A stretch of 64,000 nucleotides of DNA. Origin: Solenopsis invicta (lineage: Eukaryota > Arthropoda > Insecta > Hymenoptera > Formicidae). Positions 50,808-64,000 of this stretch are shown piece by piece. The DNA lies in assembly GCF_016802725.1 (NCBI RefSeq), contig NC_052667.1:648501-712500 (forward strand). The letters are read 5' to 3'. Within the stretch, counting starts at the first letter, position 1; the number at the start of each line of letters is the position of its first letter. The notes beneath the pieces were generated by a model. The model saw only the letters and a program-made list of their open reading frames with translations. It ran no database searches and was not told the origin of the DNA. A program made the translations under genes and the position numbers.

Positions 50808-52175
50808 TTTACATCAATTAAAAAATAAATTATCTAAAAACAAGCAAGTTTTTAACAAACATTTTCTTTAAAATATATGATGTGATAAACGCGTGAGTTA
50901 ATGTGCCAAAATAATCTATGTCGCATAATATTTATTTATGCGTATTATTAGAGTCATAAATTACAATTATGATGCGTGATAAATCACTTGGCATTGAATT
51001 TCATTAATCCGTCTCAACATCGAAAGAAGACGTTAAGTACTGTGTCGACAATTTTGCCGAACAAGTTAGAGAAAATCTGTTCTCATCCAAACCATTTTGA
51101 GATTGTCCTTGGAGCACGTTTTACATTAGGCTACTCGGCAGGACAAGGTAATTTATAGCTCCATAACGGCTTTATGACATATTGTGCATACAAACATTGT
51201 AAAACCGGAAGTACGGTAAAAACTTGATCCCTTCGGGCCACTTGCTGTTAGCTAGTGTAATAAAACTTGACTGCTTCTGCTACTGCATACCATCTATTCT
51301 TTCTTCTTTCTTTCTTTCTCTCTTTTTGTCCTATTTTATTTTTTTCATTATTTTAGATTTTGCGTTCTAGCAAAAAAATATTTTTGGTTTAATATAATCA
51401 TATTCGGGAAAGTGATGTTTAAAAAAAAAGTATTCTACAAGCCAGAATATGGATGCTTCCGTCAATAAATCCTGAGCATTACATTTTTTTCTTCATTTAA
51501 GTAATATAACTTTTTAAACAATTTTTTTTAAATTTTTTAAAATATTCTAAAAATATTTAAACCACTGTACGTTCATTGATTAATTCTTAAAGATCTGTTG
51601 CGATAAAATGCGAAGAAAGAAACCTCTAGTTGCTTACTTGGTAGACGTACACGAAGCGCGTAATTAAAATAGCAGAGTGACAGTTGAAACGAATATTTCT
51701 GTTTCCCTCGCTCTTCCGTTATTCCGCTTTTTCATTTCTCTGTGCTAGTCGATGGAATAAATCAATGAATCTAATAAGGTAGGCTTGGCTCAAGTCGGAA
51801 ATTGAAAAGATCCAAAGCGATGATACAGCAGCAAATTTTCAATCGACTTTTTTAAGATTAATTGACAGATATTCCTCTGGTATTGATCCTACATACCACT
51901 TCGTGTATGCGTGTCAAACGAGAGTGTCCTCGTGCAATCAAGACAGTCAATACATTTGATGGCCTGAATTCGCGTACATGTGTGATTGTTAAAAAAAAAA
52001 AAAAAAAAAAAAAATATATATATTGAATACCTTTATTATTGAGCTAAAAGAAATATGTAACATCAATGCTATCAATAATAAACGCTTTTGTAATATTTCC
52101 GTAAATCAAGTTATTAGAACACATAAAAATTCACAAAAGCCTCGCTATCAAATCTTATTAGAATAATAAAAATAT
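50804..52175. other. AT-rich stretch, no gene seen
   Basis: Short frames only. Contains a poly(A) tract of about 24 bases at 51991-52014 followed by (TA)n. That could be the tail of an old retroposed sequence on the + strand, but I recognise nothing upstream of it. Confidence 0.5.
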
Positions 52176-53176
52176 TTGAGTAGTACGAAAATTTATATTC
52201 AATTCTCATTATTCCGGTGTCAGGTGAGATATCAAATCAAACCATCAGCTTTCGAAACATCATTAGCTCGCCAGGGAGTTGACCAAAAAGTGCCACCGAA
52301 AACTTGGTTTCGAGATTATTTATGGACTGTCCAGAGATACTTCATTACCTCCAAGAAAAGTTAGGAGGAGCAAGTATATCCCGACATTCAAACTAATCAT
52401 TACTTTGTCAAGATGCGACACCTGTTATTGGGGAAATCTGTCTGAATGGTTTTGTGCCAATAATATACAACCATCAACCCTTTATGACACCTTATCCGAA
52501 CATTTCCTATCGTTTTGTCACTTTTTTCATTCTGCTTCGAAGCATCTAATGATGCGACTAAATTCATCCACATATTTACTGCGCGACAATTCTCAATCAA
52601 CAATCTACATGATGAGAAGCTCTCTATTAGCTGCGGTAGAGTCTATAAACTTGAAACGCTGTCTGTAAATGTTAAGTATCACCTTTCTAGACATCCAATT
52701 AATCGATATGACCGTAACGATACAAACGATATTATAGATAGAGAGAACATTCCTATCAGACGAGAAGTGGCCGGTCTATAATAATTTCTTACGTCATTAA
52801 ACGAACATGCCAACGCGGCGCGTACTTTCGGCGAATTTATGATAATTACAAATCGTCGGTATGGAGACTGTCCGGCGATGATCATCGCCATCCAAGAGAG
52901 CCGGAGATATATACTGCCGAAAAGGCCGGGTCCAGGTCGATCCGGATCCTCTACATATTCATGCGGGATTAAAGTCGGTCTCCTCGCCGACCGGCATCAG
53001 GCGGGGGACGGCAAAAAAAAAGAGAGCAAAAGGGACTATGGAGAGAATCCCGATTATTCATGACGCGGGATGGTGCTCGCAACGGCAATCCCGCTCTGTT
53101 TGAACAGGGAAACGTGCGCAGTGTGGTCACTGATTTCGTTGTTTGCTCTGTATCCTAGACTTGCTTTCTGTGAATG
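52176..53176 (+). pseudogene. possible decayed coding sequence, unidentified
   Basis: One frame on the + strand is open in four successive stretches: 52176-52361, about 52500-52781, about 52788-53060 and 53064-53176. Only single stops or short gaps separate most of them. The gap at 52362-52500 is covered by an adjacent frame open from 52279 to 52668. This pattern suggests a ~1-kb coding sequence that has picked up frameshifts and stops. The first stretch is rich in aromatic and basic residues (for example KTWFRDYLWTVQRYF) and the third contains NRRYGDCP. I match it to no known domain. A transposon protein, an endogenous viral fragment or a dead host gene are all possible, as is chance. Confidence 0.25.
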
Positions 53177-53869
53177 AGACGGATGATGAAAGAAACGTAA
53201 TAAATTGTGATTGACTGATCGTCGGTTTCTCATTTGTGAGAGAATCTATCACCTTTAAGAATATTTGATTCCAAAGTTTAATTTATTTAAGAAAGTAAAC
53301 TATTGATAATCTTTGCGAAATATATTAACAATATAATTACTTACTATTTTTAACTGTTTAATAGAAATGTCAAATAGAAATCGCCTATAAATGAAGAAAT
53401 TAACAAAAAAATTAAATTAATATAACTAGACGCAGCAAATTGAGATTTACACGCAAAAGTCGTACAATTTTTTTTACCCATAAATCGAAACAATTACGCA
53501 CATCAAGCTCCATCTATATATTAAATATTAGATAACGATTAGCGCCAAGATGAACTTTTGCCCTGATTTGGTTGAAATTCGTTTCGCAAAGTACAACTCT
53601 CGATAAATTATTCAGCACGCCATACATTTAAATGGATCGTTAACTGGCACGAAGATAGTTGAAATTAAAGCTTCCGGTTGGCATGACACGACAGATAGAA
53701 ACGGATCCGCATCGTATTTCTCACGGAGAGCAACACTCCTCTCGAAAGCCATCCTTTGATTAATTGTCTCCAAATATCCCCAGGACACAAGCCTACAGAT
53801 CTCTGGGCTTTCTCCCTCTCGGCCTGGGCGCGATTTGTGTGTATGAGGGGCTGGTTACTCTCTTCTCTT

Positions 53870-53906
53870 TTATATATATATATATATATAATTTTTTTTT
53901 TTTTTT
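53870..53906. repeat. (TA)n followed by poly(T)
   Basis: About 21 bp of TA repeats directly followed by about 15 T. Confidence 0.9.
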
Positions 53907-54540
53907 AACACGTCCTAGATCCCTCCGTCCCGTCTTCCGCGTCCTTTGCCACGGAAGACTTTCAATTCGGTCCATATTTCACGCGTACGATATTTTTAAA
54001 CAGAACGGAGAATGAGTAATGGCGAGAGCGCTTTCCTACCGACCCTTTTAAAACGAGGGGGGTTCCCGATATAGCAAAGTACAGCCCAGAGCAACCCGGA
54101 GACGAATTTTCTTTCTCGGCGTATCGAATGTAACGGTATTGACTCTTTACGAGAGCGAATAAAAGCTTCAACATCAAACATGTCGCAATGCAGCCTCTTG
54201 AGCGCATTTACATTCTATTCAAATTAAATATTAACCTTTCGCGGCTGTTCACATATTAGAAATTGATTATAGTACTATGAAAAATAGATACGATACATTC
54301 AAGCGAGGTAAGATAACGTGACCGTGTAAATACGAAATGTATGTTAAAATTACGAAACATTGAAACTTTAATACATTATCTTGAAGCCTCAACTCAATAT
54401 TCTATAAAAAAAATCCTCAAAGAATTATAAATAATAATATAATTATTTTCGTATTCAATTATATATTTTATCGTCTATTTTTTACAAGATTTTTTTTTAA
54501 GAAAATGTATGTACTATAAGAAAAATTCTAAAAAAAATGT

Positions 54541-54573
<33 letters not shown>
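54541..54573. repeat. (TA)n microsatellite
   Basis: TA repeats with a phase break (attata) near 54562. Confidence 0.85.
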
Positions 54574-57050
54574 GTACAGTAACATTAGGTTAACATCAAT
54601 GACTCTAGTGCCGTTAGATTAGATACATTAATTAAAAAATTTGGAAAATATTACTTGTCTCTTTCCTTATTATAAATGCGTTAAGCAAAATCAGCCGTTA
54701 ATCGCAGGTAATGTATTACGAAGAAAATTGCTCGAGGAGAAACGGGCGAGTAAATCATATAATCGAAACAGGCGTTGACAACGTGGAGATGTCCGAGAAA
54801 GTATCGGAACGATGTTTGGTAGGCCTATAAACACGAGTTGGACCGAGCTTACTAGGGTTTACCGTAGCGAAATGTTTCTACCGTGCTGACCGAGCCGGCA
54901 TGCTTCGCATGGGACACACCGGCACGCATGTGGCATGAAAACGCGACTTTATAATGGGATTAGGTGGGTTGCAATTCAGATTATAAATTGGATTATGGCG
55001 CACCGTTAACCGCATTAAACGCTTTAACCGCTCCCGCCGCCTGCATGCCCTTTTGTAAACGCGCAATTTGCCCCCTCACTGCATACTTTCGCGAATTGAC
55101 CTCGCGGCGGCAACGGCTATTGTGGCGTAAATTGCATCGTCGGGCGAGAGAGGAGACTTTTCCAGAAGAGGCTCAGTAAATGCGCTCATCCAGTTCCTAT
55201 TTTATTTGGAACTTTTGAAAGAGGATGAATACGATATTACGGTATTTTGTTCGTGAATACATTATTTCGCGACTTTTACAAATGTCACGAATAATCACCC
55301 TTTCGGCTTACAATTAGTTATCACATAGATATGAAATCAAAGCGGAGCATCGTTATAACGATATATTTTCTTTTCCTACTGAAATACCAAGTGGACATCA
55401 ATAATTTATGAAAATATCAAATATACTTGATGATAAATACAGTAGAAAATAAGCAGAAATCATAATCAGGAGCATTCCGCAAGTTTAAGTCGAACATACA
55501 ATTTCATAAAAGAATAGAATGCAACGGTCTGGGTCGAGGTCAAAGAAAAACAAAAAAAAAAGCATCGCAGGAGTGCAAGAAGAATAGAAAGATGGAAAGG
55601 TCAGAAGCAAAAGCAGAACTAAAGGGATCGCCCGCGGGGCTAAATAATACCAGGCAAAATGTAGTGGGCCACCCTTCGCCACGCTTTTCAAATTGACGCG
55701 AGATCGTGACCAACGCGAGAGAAAGAGAGACCGACGCGAGGCAAAGGGAAGTCGTCGGGATTTTTGTTTAAGTGCCTGAAGGTAAGCCACAGCCGTCGAA
55801 TGTAGGCGGACAACGACGATGCATTTTCACCTGCTGTCAGTATTACCTGCCCTGTACCCTCTGTCCCTCTGTAGCCCTCGATTTTCACTAATTCTTCGAC
55901 AAGAGCCATTATTATTCTCTGCCGCGGAATGCGGAACCGATTCCGCGGTTCTCTATACGGAATCTTTTCCAATTTCAAGTAAGCCCGACCTTTCGCTAAC
56001 TCGACGTGGAGCAAGTATAAAATTTGCCGCGAAAATAGAGACGAATAAATGAACAAAAAAGCAATAATTACTGCAATGTAAATCTTGATAAAGTATTCAA
56101 AAGTTATATATCTTTATCGAATCTTTTAATGCATTTCAATAGACCGAGCTGTATATACATCATCTAATTATTCAAATTAAAAAAGTACCAATATCTTTTT
56201 CTTTATTACATTAAGCAATCATTTCTCTTATCTAAATTGACGGAACTATTTGCTAATTAATTTCACGCATTAACTAATAATAAATTACATTATTTCACAT
56301 CAAGATAACAACGAATGACCTTTACGTATTTTTAATTCCCACACGTAGATTTTTAGTAATTGGTAGAAACATAGGAAATCTGTCTCTTCTCTCACGTGCC
56401 TTGCCTTCAAGAAAAAATGTTCGGAAACCCTGCTGAGCTCGCCTTTCTGACCCATACATTGACGTAGACAGCAGAATAGTAGGCAAAACCAATGGCGTCG
56501 TCAAAGCAACGTAAACTCTATGATCGAACGGTGATTAATGACAGCCGCGCTTCATTGAGTTAGTTATGTCATCGGATCTCGAATGGTGTAAATCATGCGA
56601 TTTCATTTATGATGTTTCGCTAAAAAATTTCACTAGAACTTTGTTAGGTAAACAAACTATATCTTTCCGAATGCACTTTTCCGCAATCATTAACATTTAT
56701 CGCATTCATTTGATAACTATCTTAAATTAGCGGTCTTAAGTTAGCGAAAAGTATTGGACGGAATTAGCGGTGATAAAGACGCCTCAGAGACATAAAATGT
56801 ACCAGCTGCCGATCGCAATAAAAAGTCGACGCTATATCAGGTTTTTGTCAACGTGCGCGCTTGTACAAACGAGATGCACCTGACAACGACTGCGTCCTCG
56901 CGCTCTTTTCCCCTGTATGCGTTTAAACCTATATCAAAGTGAATTATATTACGTTCTTACCACGTGTCGCCGTTCGCACCATCATAAACATCCGGCGATT
57001 TGTTTTATGATCTAAATAATCCATTTTATTACTGCTCTATATATTTTATG

Positions 57051-57145
57051 AACCTAGAGAAGCGAAAAAAATCAAAAGTTATATCTTAAGTGTTATTGAA
57101 AAATTTGTTTAAGATATAACTTTTAATTTTTTTCGCTTTTCAGGT
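57051..57145. repeat. inverted repeat, possible small foldback element
   Basis: The arms agcgaaaaaaatcaaaagtt...ttaag and their complement pair over about 30 bp with one mismatch, around an ~18-nt AT-rich loop. Pairing continues imperfectly outward through acctagag/acctgaaa. Confidence 0.7.
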
Positions 57146-58198
57146 ATATTTCAAAGTTATCATTTAGGAACTTGAATTAATTAAGAACATTGTTACTCTT
57201 TTGAAAAATAAATTATTAATTCTTATACAATTAAAACTGCTTTTATCTACGATTGAAAAATCTGAAACGACGATATACATTAAAGATGAGAAAAGGAACG
57301 TCACTTGACAGTTAGCAACAACTAATAGTAGTAGGCTTTTTAACATGCGTCATACATATGCAGGATTCGCGAGTACGCAGTTCGATTCGTACGCGCTCGT
57401 CTCGCGAATATTTTCCATTTATGCAAATTCCGCCGGCGTGCGCAAGCATGCGGGGACGCTATCGCAATTAGGAGTCGCAGCTGTAACTGCGTGCGTAAGG
57501 GTGTCGTAACTTTGGCGAAGAGGGCTTTCTCGCGTAACCAGAGACGATACCACGAAGCACTTACCGACCTTAACCGAGAATATTTTGCGCCCTTACCCAC
57601 TTCGACTAATGCGCTAAGTGGTGTGCGCTGTACGTTCATGCGGTTGTAGTAACGTCCATGTGAAACTGCGCTTTATCCCGATCGCCGGTGCTTTCGCGAT
57701 TTCAAAATGGAAGAAGAGAAGTCGATCGAAGCGATAAAATTGTAATCTCGAAACAATCGAAGAACAGTCGCTCGTATACGCGTTGAGATCATACGCGTTC
57801 GCGATTCTCCCGAAATTTCTGACCATTTTTTTACGCTTTCAAGTTACATGTGAAAATATATCCGCTACTGCAACTCGACCATAAAAATGGTCTCATTTTT
57901 ATCTCATAATAATCGTTAAACTGCAACTTAAACATTTTTCTCTCAAATTTCTTCATTTTCTTTCGTATCGCGTGATAACTATGTGGAAGAAAGACAGACG
58001 TAACACCGTTCTCGACGGTTTATGCCTCGTTAGCGTGCGGACTTGATTTCATGTTGTAACCAACACCGCACCGGGCGCACAGTGGCATGACATTTTTACG
58101 AAAAGGGAAACATGAATTCAAGAGAGACGCAAAACTTTCAATCGATATCCTAATAATTTTCTGCTAATCGCGCTAAGCTATCGTTTCGAGACTACAAG

Positions 58199-58250
58199 AG
58201 AGAGGGAGAGAGAGAGAGAAAGAGGAGCTAGAAAGGAAGCGAGAAAGAAG
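58199..58250. repeat. purine-rich GA tract
   Basis: Imperfect (GA)n with GGAG and AAAG interruptions. Confidence 0.8.
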
Positions 58251-59166
58251 GGACAAACCCTTCTTTATGTAAGTACATGGCCCTCGCGCACTCATTTTCA
58301 CCGATAGCTTCACGAATGAAAGAGAAGAGATCTGCCGCCATGCCGTATCTTCGTATTATTATGATAAAATATTTTTTCAGCCATAAATATACGTCTGGAA
58401 CGCGAGACCCCCGTCGGGCGCAGGCCACCCGATGCACGTTGTAACGCGATAAACGTACCGCACTTGCACATGTATTCGCGCACGCATTCGCTGATCTTAC
58501 GAATAAGCCATGGTGTCTAGGACGAGCGAGCGACTGGTGCAAGACAACATCACGATAGTGGTATCTTGACACTATCAAGATGTATAAGATGCGATGAAGA
58601 AAGTACATGGTAAAGTAACGCAAACTATTAGCAATGGATAAAAAATTTTCCAAGATATCGACATGTTATTTTTCTTTGAAAAATCGATACTCTTCTAAAT
58701 ATTTTTCAAAGTTAAGTTTAATAGCTACATACATGTATGTGTATTTACACATGTTGCAGCTATAAAAATTAATTTGATGATTATTGTAACGTCGCCGCGT
58801 CGTGCCATGTTCTTTTCTAATGCATATTATACTAGCGTGTGATAATCTGAGCATTATGACTTGAGAGCGACATATCGCATTGGAATGCGTTTATATCCAC
58901 GAGGGTCCTATAATTCAGCGATACGCTTTCAATGCATTCGACGGATGTATCGGCATGTTTGCGTAACCCGACAAAATATACAGATCGAATTCGGAGTGAT
59001 TTGTTTTCTCTACCGTTAGAAATTTTGTTCGACCGTCTAGGCCACGATGTAAAAATAAACATTTTTTTTTTTGGAAGCGAAGTTTTTCCGCGCCGCGAGC
59101 ACGACCATTACGTCCACCCGTCCACCCCTCCCTCCCCACCCCTGTCCGAACATAACTTTATAGCTA

Positions 59167-59169
<3 letters not shown>

Positions 59170-59208
<39 letters not shown>
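59170..59208. repeat. (GT)n microsatellite
   Basis: About 39 bp of uninterrupted GT repeats. It gives a CVCVCV open frame that is an artefact. Confidence 0.95.
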
Positions 59209-59210
<2 letters not shown>

Positions 59211-62200
59211 TTGTATATATATTAGCACGTGGAGATACATATATGCATATTGCACACATGCCTGTCATATAGCTTGAAATAGAGACCATAACGCATCCAT
59301 CTTCGGACTATTAGCTCCTACATAACTCATCTCTTTTCCCCATCAGGCAAATTGGTATTTCGATCGAAAACGACTTTTCTCTCCACCCCGCCTATTCTGT
59401 CAAACTCGGTGCTTTTACGGTCAGTGACTTATGGCACAGCAACGCGTTCAAAATCTCATGATTCATGAAAATTTCTCTTTCACGATATTTATTTCCATGT
59501 ACCGACACGTGGAAATTGGTAGCTGCATTTAGCGTACTGGAAATATTTGTCTCGCTTATCCACAAACGATAGAGAATTCGGATCTTCAACGAACAATCGA
59601 GTTTTACATGAACAATAAAACGCCTAATAAAACATTCGTTATCATTTTATGTAAAAAGAATCCGAACGTCATTTGCGTACAGAATCAAGTATTAGAAATT
59701 GAAAATGTAGATGACTCGATTTCGTCTAAATCAATCCCGGTCATCGTGTTTTTCGAAACATTCTTAGAGTTTCAACTAAGATCCTGGGTATTCCGTGAGT
59801 GAATGTATCTTAGGGGGTCAACCGGAGGGGTTCCCGAGTCGATCCACTCGCTGCGGGGATGCTCCGAATTCCGAAAACGAACTCTCGTGGGCGGATCGTG
59901 GCCCATAAATACTCGCGGTGTAAACATCGAATCGCCGATGTTTGGCCGGATCGAGCTCGGCCAAGCGTGCCAACGGATTCGATCATCTGATGTAAACCCT
60001 TTGCTAAAATAAACTCAGTCGGCTTGCTCATGCCCGACCGCCCGACCGCCCGACTAATAACGCGATCGTGGATGATATATGTGGCATACTAATTATTCCT
60101 CATGGTTCTCTATGTTTCTCGCGCAACGAATTAACTACTGATTCGCCAGCCATCTCGAAAGAAGCAAATCGATTTAGAGTTCATGCGAAACTGTAACACG
60201 CGCAATGTAAGAAAAGCGGTTGAGATATTGAGTTATAAGTTGACCGATCAGCAATGAAACAACGGTACTTGATCTTTTTCAATAAATTTAACTTTTTCTG
60301 AATTTTACTTATTACGTAATTTAATGATAATAATATAAACGTAAAAGCAAATAAGAAAAATTGAAAATAACTATACAACGAGAAAGCATTTCTGTACCGT
60401 TAATCCAACAGCTACTACGTTATGAAAAAATATTCGATCCGATCTTGACATTTTACATGTAATTCCGTTGAAATCACAAATCTCAGCTTCAGCTCATTCC
60501 AGTGACGATACAACCGCGTGCGATACAAGTCGTTTTCTTCGGAATCTATTTGGTAATTTTTACATAACGAGAGCTGGTAACAAGATCCTATTGAGCAGCG
60601 TAACGAACGGAGTTCCGTGTGCAGTAAAGATAGCACGAGGAACAAGAAACTGCTGTACCCGGAGGGCTTCTGTATTAAACGGGCTTCTATTCGAGAAAAT
60701 TATTGCGCGCGTTCGAGCCGCGTTTCTCGAGCCAAGGGTGCGTACAGCGCGGCTATACGCAAGATACGATCGTCATCCGTTGCTCTGACAAAGTAAAGTT
60801 GTTGTTGGAAAAATCGCCACCGCGTGGTTTTATTAACAATGCTCGCACGGTATCAGATCGAGGATCTGGCTCGGGTAATCATACGCAGAGGCGCGATATC
60901 TCGTTGCCGTTTCTCCTACGAAAGCACAAATCAACTATTGTTTGGTGGTAACAGGACGGGATACCACTAACTGGATTGTATCAGCACAGATTGAAGACAA
61001 AGGAATTCGAAACCTTTCCATTTTTATCATGTTGAAACAATTTCTTTTCAAGCAAGATCATCTTGTTTTTACACGCATTTCTAAAAGTAAATTATTAAGT
61101 TTTCAAGACATTTTACTGTATAATGCAACACTTTCTATCAATGTGGCCTTTTGTAAGAGGTATGCGTATACAAAGGGATAAAAAATATAAACGATATTTT
61201 ATTCAAAATAATTTCCGTTGAATCAATTATCATTATCAGTACAAGGATATTACTTTATCTCGCCTAATTTCGACATTTATCTCTTATCTGCTTCAGTTAC
61301 TGCGGCAGAAAGCGATAAATCATTCTCTCCCGTAAACAATTAATTTTACGTATCATCGCGTAATAAACTCGAGCTATCGCGCAATATGATATGTCTTCAG
61401 AAAATTTGCTCGCATAAAAAGCGACAGCAAGAGTTCTCAATGTATAATTTCAGCATCAGCCACGATTGCAATTTATGTCGATCGCGTGAGAAAAAGTCAT
61501 ACAGGTAGTCAGGCAGGCTCGAAAAATTAATTTTACTTAATAACTCGTACAAGTCGCGGGATATTAATTGCGGAGATCTCTCGCGGTTGTCGTGTAACCA
61601 ATCACTTGGGCGAACTGGACAAGCAATTTCCGAAAGCAGAGTTGCGAGTGATACCGCCTATATCGCGTTAATTGATTCGTAAGAGGCGAAATAACAGGCT
61701 TCCAGACGGATTGCCAGAAGTGCAATCGACTGTGAGTCGGTTGAATCGTCGTCGGGCAGAGAGCTCGCGCGTAACTCCATGCCAGTATTATAATTGCACT
61801 TGGCGCAGCGGCGGCGATCGTCCGTGCAATTACTCCGGCTCTCTTTCGCCGCCGTGAAGATCTATGGGACAGTTGACGCGCCGCCGCGAAGAAGCGAAGT
61901 TGAAGGCCGCCGGCCAACTTGGACCCCGGCAATTACACGCGATTCGCGTAATCGTAAAACGAAACGAACGCCAAGTGCGCGTGCAATGTCGTTGCCGCAC
62001 GGCGTTTTCCTATGTGCGGAGCCCCTTCATTGGCGAGGTAAGCGCGCCGTAAATCAGCCGACGTATAGATACAATGAGAGAGCGAGAGATAAAGAGAAAA
62101 AGAGAAGAGCTCGTTCTTGTGTACGCGAAAGTACATCTTGTGATTGTGCGGAATGCGATTCACTAGCGAAATTATCCATCTCGACAAAGGTATAATTACG

Positions 62201-62399
62201 ATTACGACTGTGGTTTGACATCATTTTTTAACTATTAAACGTATGCTGAGAAACTTGTTAATATTAATCCATGCAACAAAGATCCATGCAGCAAAGTTCT
62301 CTCTCTTTTAATTTAGCCCTTTAAATAAATTCTAAAGATTAGACGTGAAATTGAAAGTGAAATTCGAATATAAAAATGTATCATTTTAACTTGATTCTC

Positions 62400-63150
62400 T
62401 TGCACTTTACTATCAAAAGCGAATTGCGGTGCGATCCGCACGGTATTACGTCACTGGTCGCAGGTGCAGTTTGGATGCAACCTGCGATCTGGCGCACCCA
62501 CGGTGCGCCAGTAGCGGAGCGAGAGGATCATGCGATAACGTGGCGCGACGAGGAGGAAAGCGAAGAAGGTGAAGAAGGTGAAGAAGGCGAAGAAGACCAA
62601 GATCAAGACCAAGATGAAAAAGAAGAAGAAGACGACGAAATCGTGAGATGGAGAAGGCGGACGAGAAAGCGATGGAGAAAGAAGAAAGAGGAGAAGAAGG
62701 AGGAGGAGGAGGAGGAGGAGGAGAAGGAGGAGGAGGAGAAGGAGGCGAGAGGAGCTCAAGCGTGAAACACGTGACAAGGACGGAGAGAACGAACAGGCAC
62801 TCAGTGCTCCGCCCCAGGTACACGGCCAACATGGCCGCTGAGGGACGGATTGGCGGAGGCCAGCCGCGACGCCAACCGATGTCGTCGTGACGCCCGCGCT
62901 TCACTCAGCTCGGCTCAAACTCAACGGATTTCGTTCGCGTCGGCCCCTACGGCACTCCTCCGTTCCGAGCGGTCGCCGCCCACCCTTCTTCGGCTTTTCC
63001 TCCGCACCGACCTCCTCACCGACAAGCTGTACCCTCTCCGAAGTTGCACGTGTAACACACGCACTCCCGCTCTTTGCTTCGGCCGATATCCATCCACGAT
63101 TTTATGCACCGCGCGCGCTGCCGCGATCAGAAACGATAGATCTCGCCGCT
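62400..63150. promoter_or_regulatory. CpG-rich promoter-like patch
   Basis: A GC-rich interval next to the purine tract holds several promoter-type motifs within about 90 bp. They are an E-box CACGTG (62768-62773), TCAGT (62801-62805, the arthropod initiator core), a CCGCCCC GC box (62809-62815), AACATGGCCGC (62828-62838, similar to a YY1/Pho site) and ATTGG (62849-62853). The direction is unclear and no coding exon follows on either side within the window. It may be a promoter of a neighbouring gene, an alternative hth promoter, or an enhancer. Confidence 0.3.
62547..62755. repeat. purine-rich (GAA/GGA)n tract
   Basis: About 210 bp that is nearly all A and G on the + strand: gaagaaggt units, then gatcaagacc, then aaggaggagg units. 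It gives poly-Glu frames on + and poly-Leu/Pro frames on -, which I do not take as genes. Confidence 0.9.
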
Positions 63151-64000
63151 TGACCGATCAATGTTTAAAATCGATGTTTCTCTCTCGCGTCTTTTATACA
63201 TGCATATATTATCACGAATATTTGTATTTTTATAAATAGACAATTTACATAACAATCGAAAGGTAGGACAAGTTTCAAAAAAATTCCATGTAACGAAAGA
63301 TGATGAAAAAGCCGACTGATCATAGCAGTAGCGATAAATAAGAATCTTAATTTGTTTATTAACGCGGGTGATCCGTTCCGAATGGCGGAAGATAGAGATG
63401 AACGAGATTGCCAACGTCTGAGGGACCAGGCAGGGCACATAAAGAAGAAGAATTTAGTTATGAGAAATATTATGGCCGGTATTATCATTCTAACATTGTA
63501 ATAAAAAAAATTTCCTCAAAGAAATTTTCTTTTAATTTTCCTTATAGTACAACATCAAACGCTCTGATATCAAATTAATATTAAGTATATTAATTAGTTG
63601 ACACAATTCTTAGAAATGATAAATTACAGAAATAGCACAAGTATATATTTGCAATGAATACATTGCTAAGCGGAAATATAGTGTATTATTAACCACAGGA
63701 TGTGGTTTGTTCGTCTCACGTATTCGTTGCTTTCCAATGCAATCACGTTTGCAACTAAGTTGCAGGCCGCGAGGCGTTGCAAGAATACTCGAGTGCATGA
63801 TGCATGACAAATATGCACGCTAATGCAAGGGTACCCTTGCAGATTTATCTTCGCTCGTCCGCACCGATGTGCGAAACTCGCTCCCGATAAGTAATTAAAC
63901 TTCCTAATGCAATTTGCATTAGTTTCTTTAACAAGTACTACAGTCAGCAGAAACAGTAATGAAATAAGCCTTACGCAATGATTAATTAGTGCAATCATGC
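63151..64000. other. AT-rich end of window, no gene seen
   Basis: Short frames only on both strands; no repeats, RNA genes or splice-bounded exons noticed. Confidence 0.6.

Larger units (their letters stand above)
53177..62380. other. region without recognised genes
   Basis: AT-rich DNA with GC-richer patches at about 53740-54180, 54780-55180, 55620-56000, 57340-57830, 58380-58540, 59800-60060 and 61560-62070. A minus-strand ATG frame ending at a GTAAGT site (57639-57565) reads MNVQRTPLSALVEVGKGAKY and onward; it matches nothing I know and may be chance. A 30-bp-stem hairpin lies at 57057-57144. No RNA gene was found. Confidence 0.55.

Noticed and set aside
62376..62904. Poly-Glu (+) and poly-Leu/Pro (-) frames of about 130-150 codons
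   Set aside because: By-products of the purine-rich tract.

Overview
The window is eukaryotic and almost certainly insect DNA. It has long AT-rich introns, GC/CpG-rich patches, many (CT)n/(GA)n microsatellites and no operon-like gene packing. The only gene I can name is homothorax (hth; the MEIS/PREP-class TALE homeobox gene). It lies on the minus strand, and the window holds its 5' end. Three coding exons join with intact splice sites and compatible phases: exon 1 (21811-21797, five codons MAQPR), exon 2 (12366-12107) and exon 3 (4610-4469). Together they encode residues 1-139. The rest of the gene, including the second half of the MEIS domain and the homeodomain, lies beyond position 1. The protein sequence and genome texture suggest Hymenoptera, probably an ant; this is inference.

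Layout: 1-4468 is the start of intron 3; 4611-12106 is intron 2; 12367-21796 is intron 1. From 21812 to about 24450 is a very GC- and CpG-rich 5' UTR/promoter domain. It is full of (GAC)n-type triplet arrays and carries a GC box, a CCAAT box and a perfect TGATTGACAG (PBX/Exd-MEIS/Hth composite site) on the gene's strand. From 24.4 to 45.3 kb I see no convincing gene, only AT-rich DNA with GC-rich patches and microsatellites.

The most unusual part is 45.38-50.5 kb. Two similar exon-like segments on the minus strand (about 45389-45461 and 46118-46190) share a motif LRG..LGGI and the same eight-codon, phase-0 distance to a donor site. A near-perfect 0.39-kb foldback element (45523-45911) lies between them. 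Next to them is a 3.05-kb element (46406-49459) bounded by ~205-bp inverted repeats. It is filled with a satellite of 10-bp monomers organised into ~130-195-bp higher-order units, plus a 48-bp minisatellite. A 127-bp Harbinger-type MITE with TAA target duplications is nested in it. A further ~140-bp inverted-repeat element is at 50381-50522.

From 50.5 to 64 kb no gene is recognised. A stretch at 52176-53176 looks like decayed coding sequence. A CpG-rich, promoter-like patch sits at about 62.4-63.1 kb.
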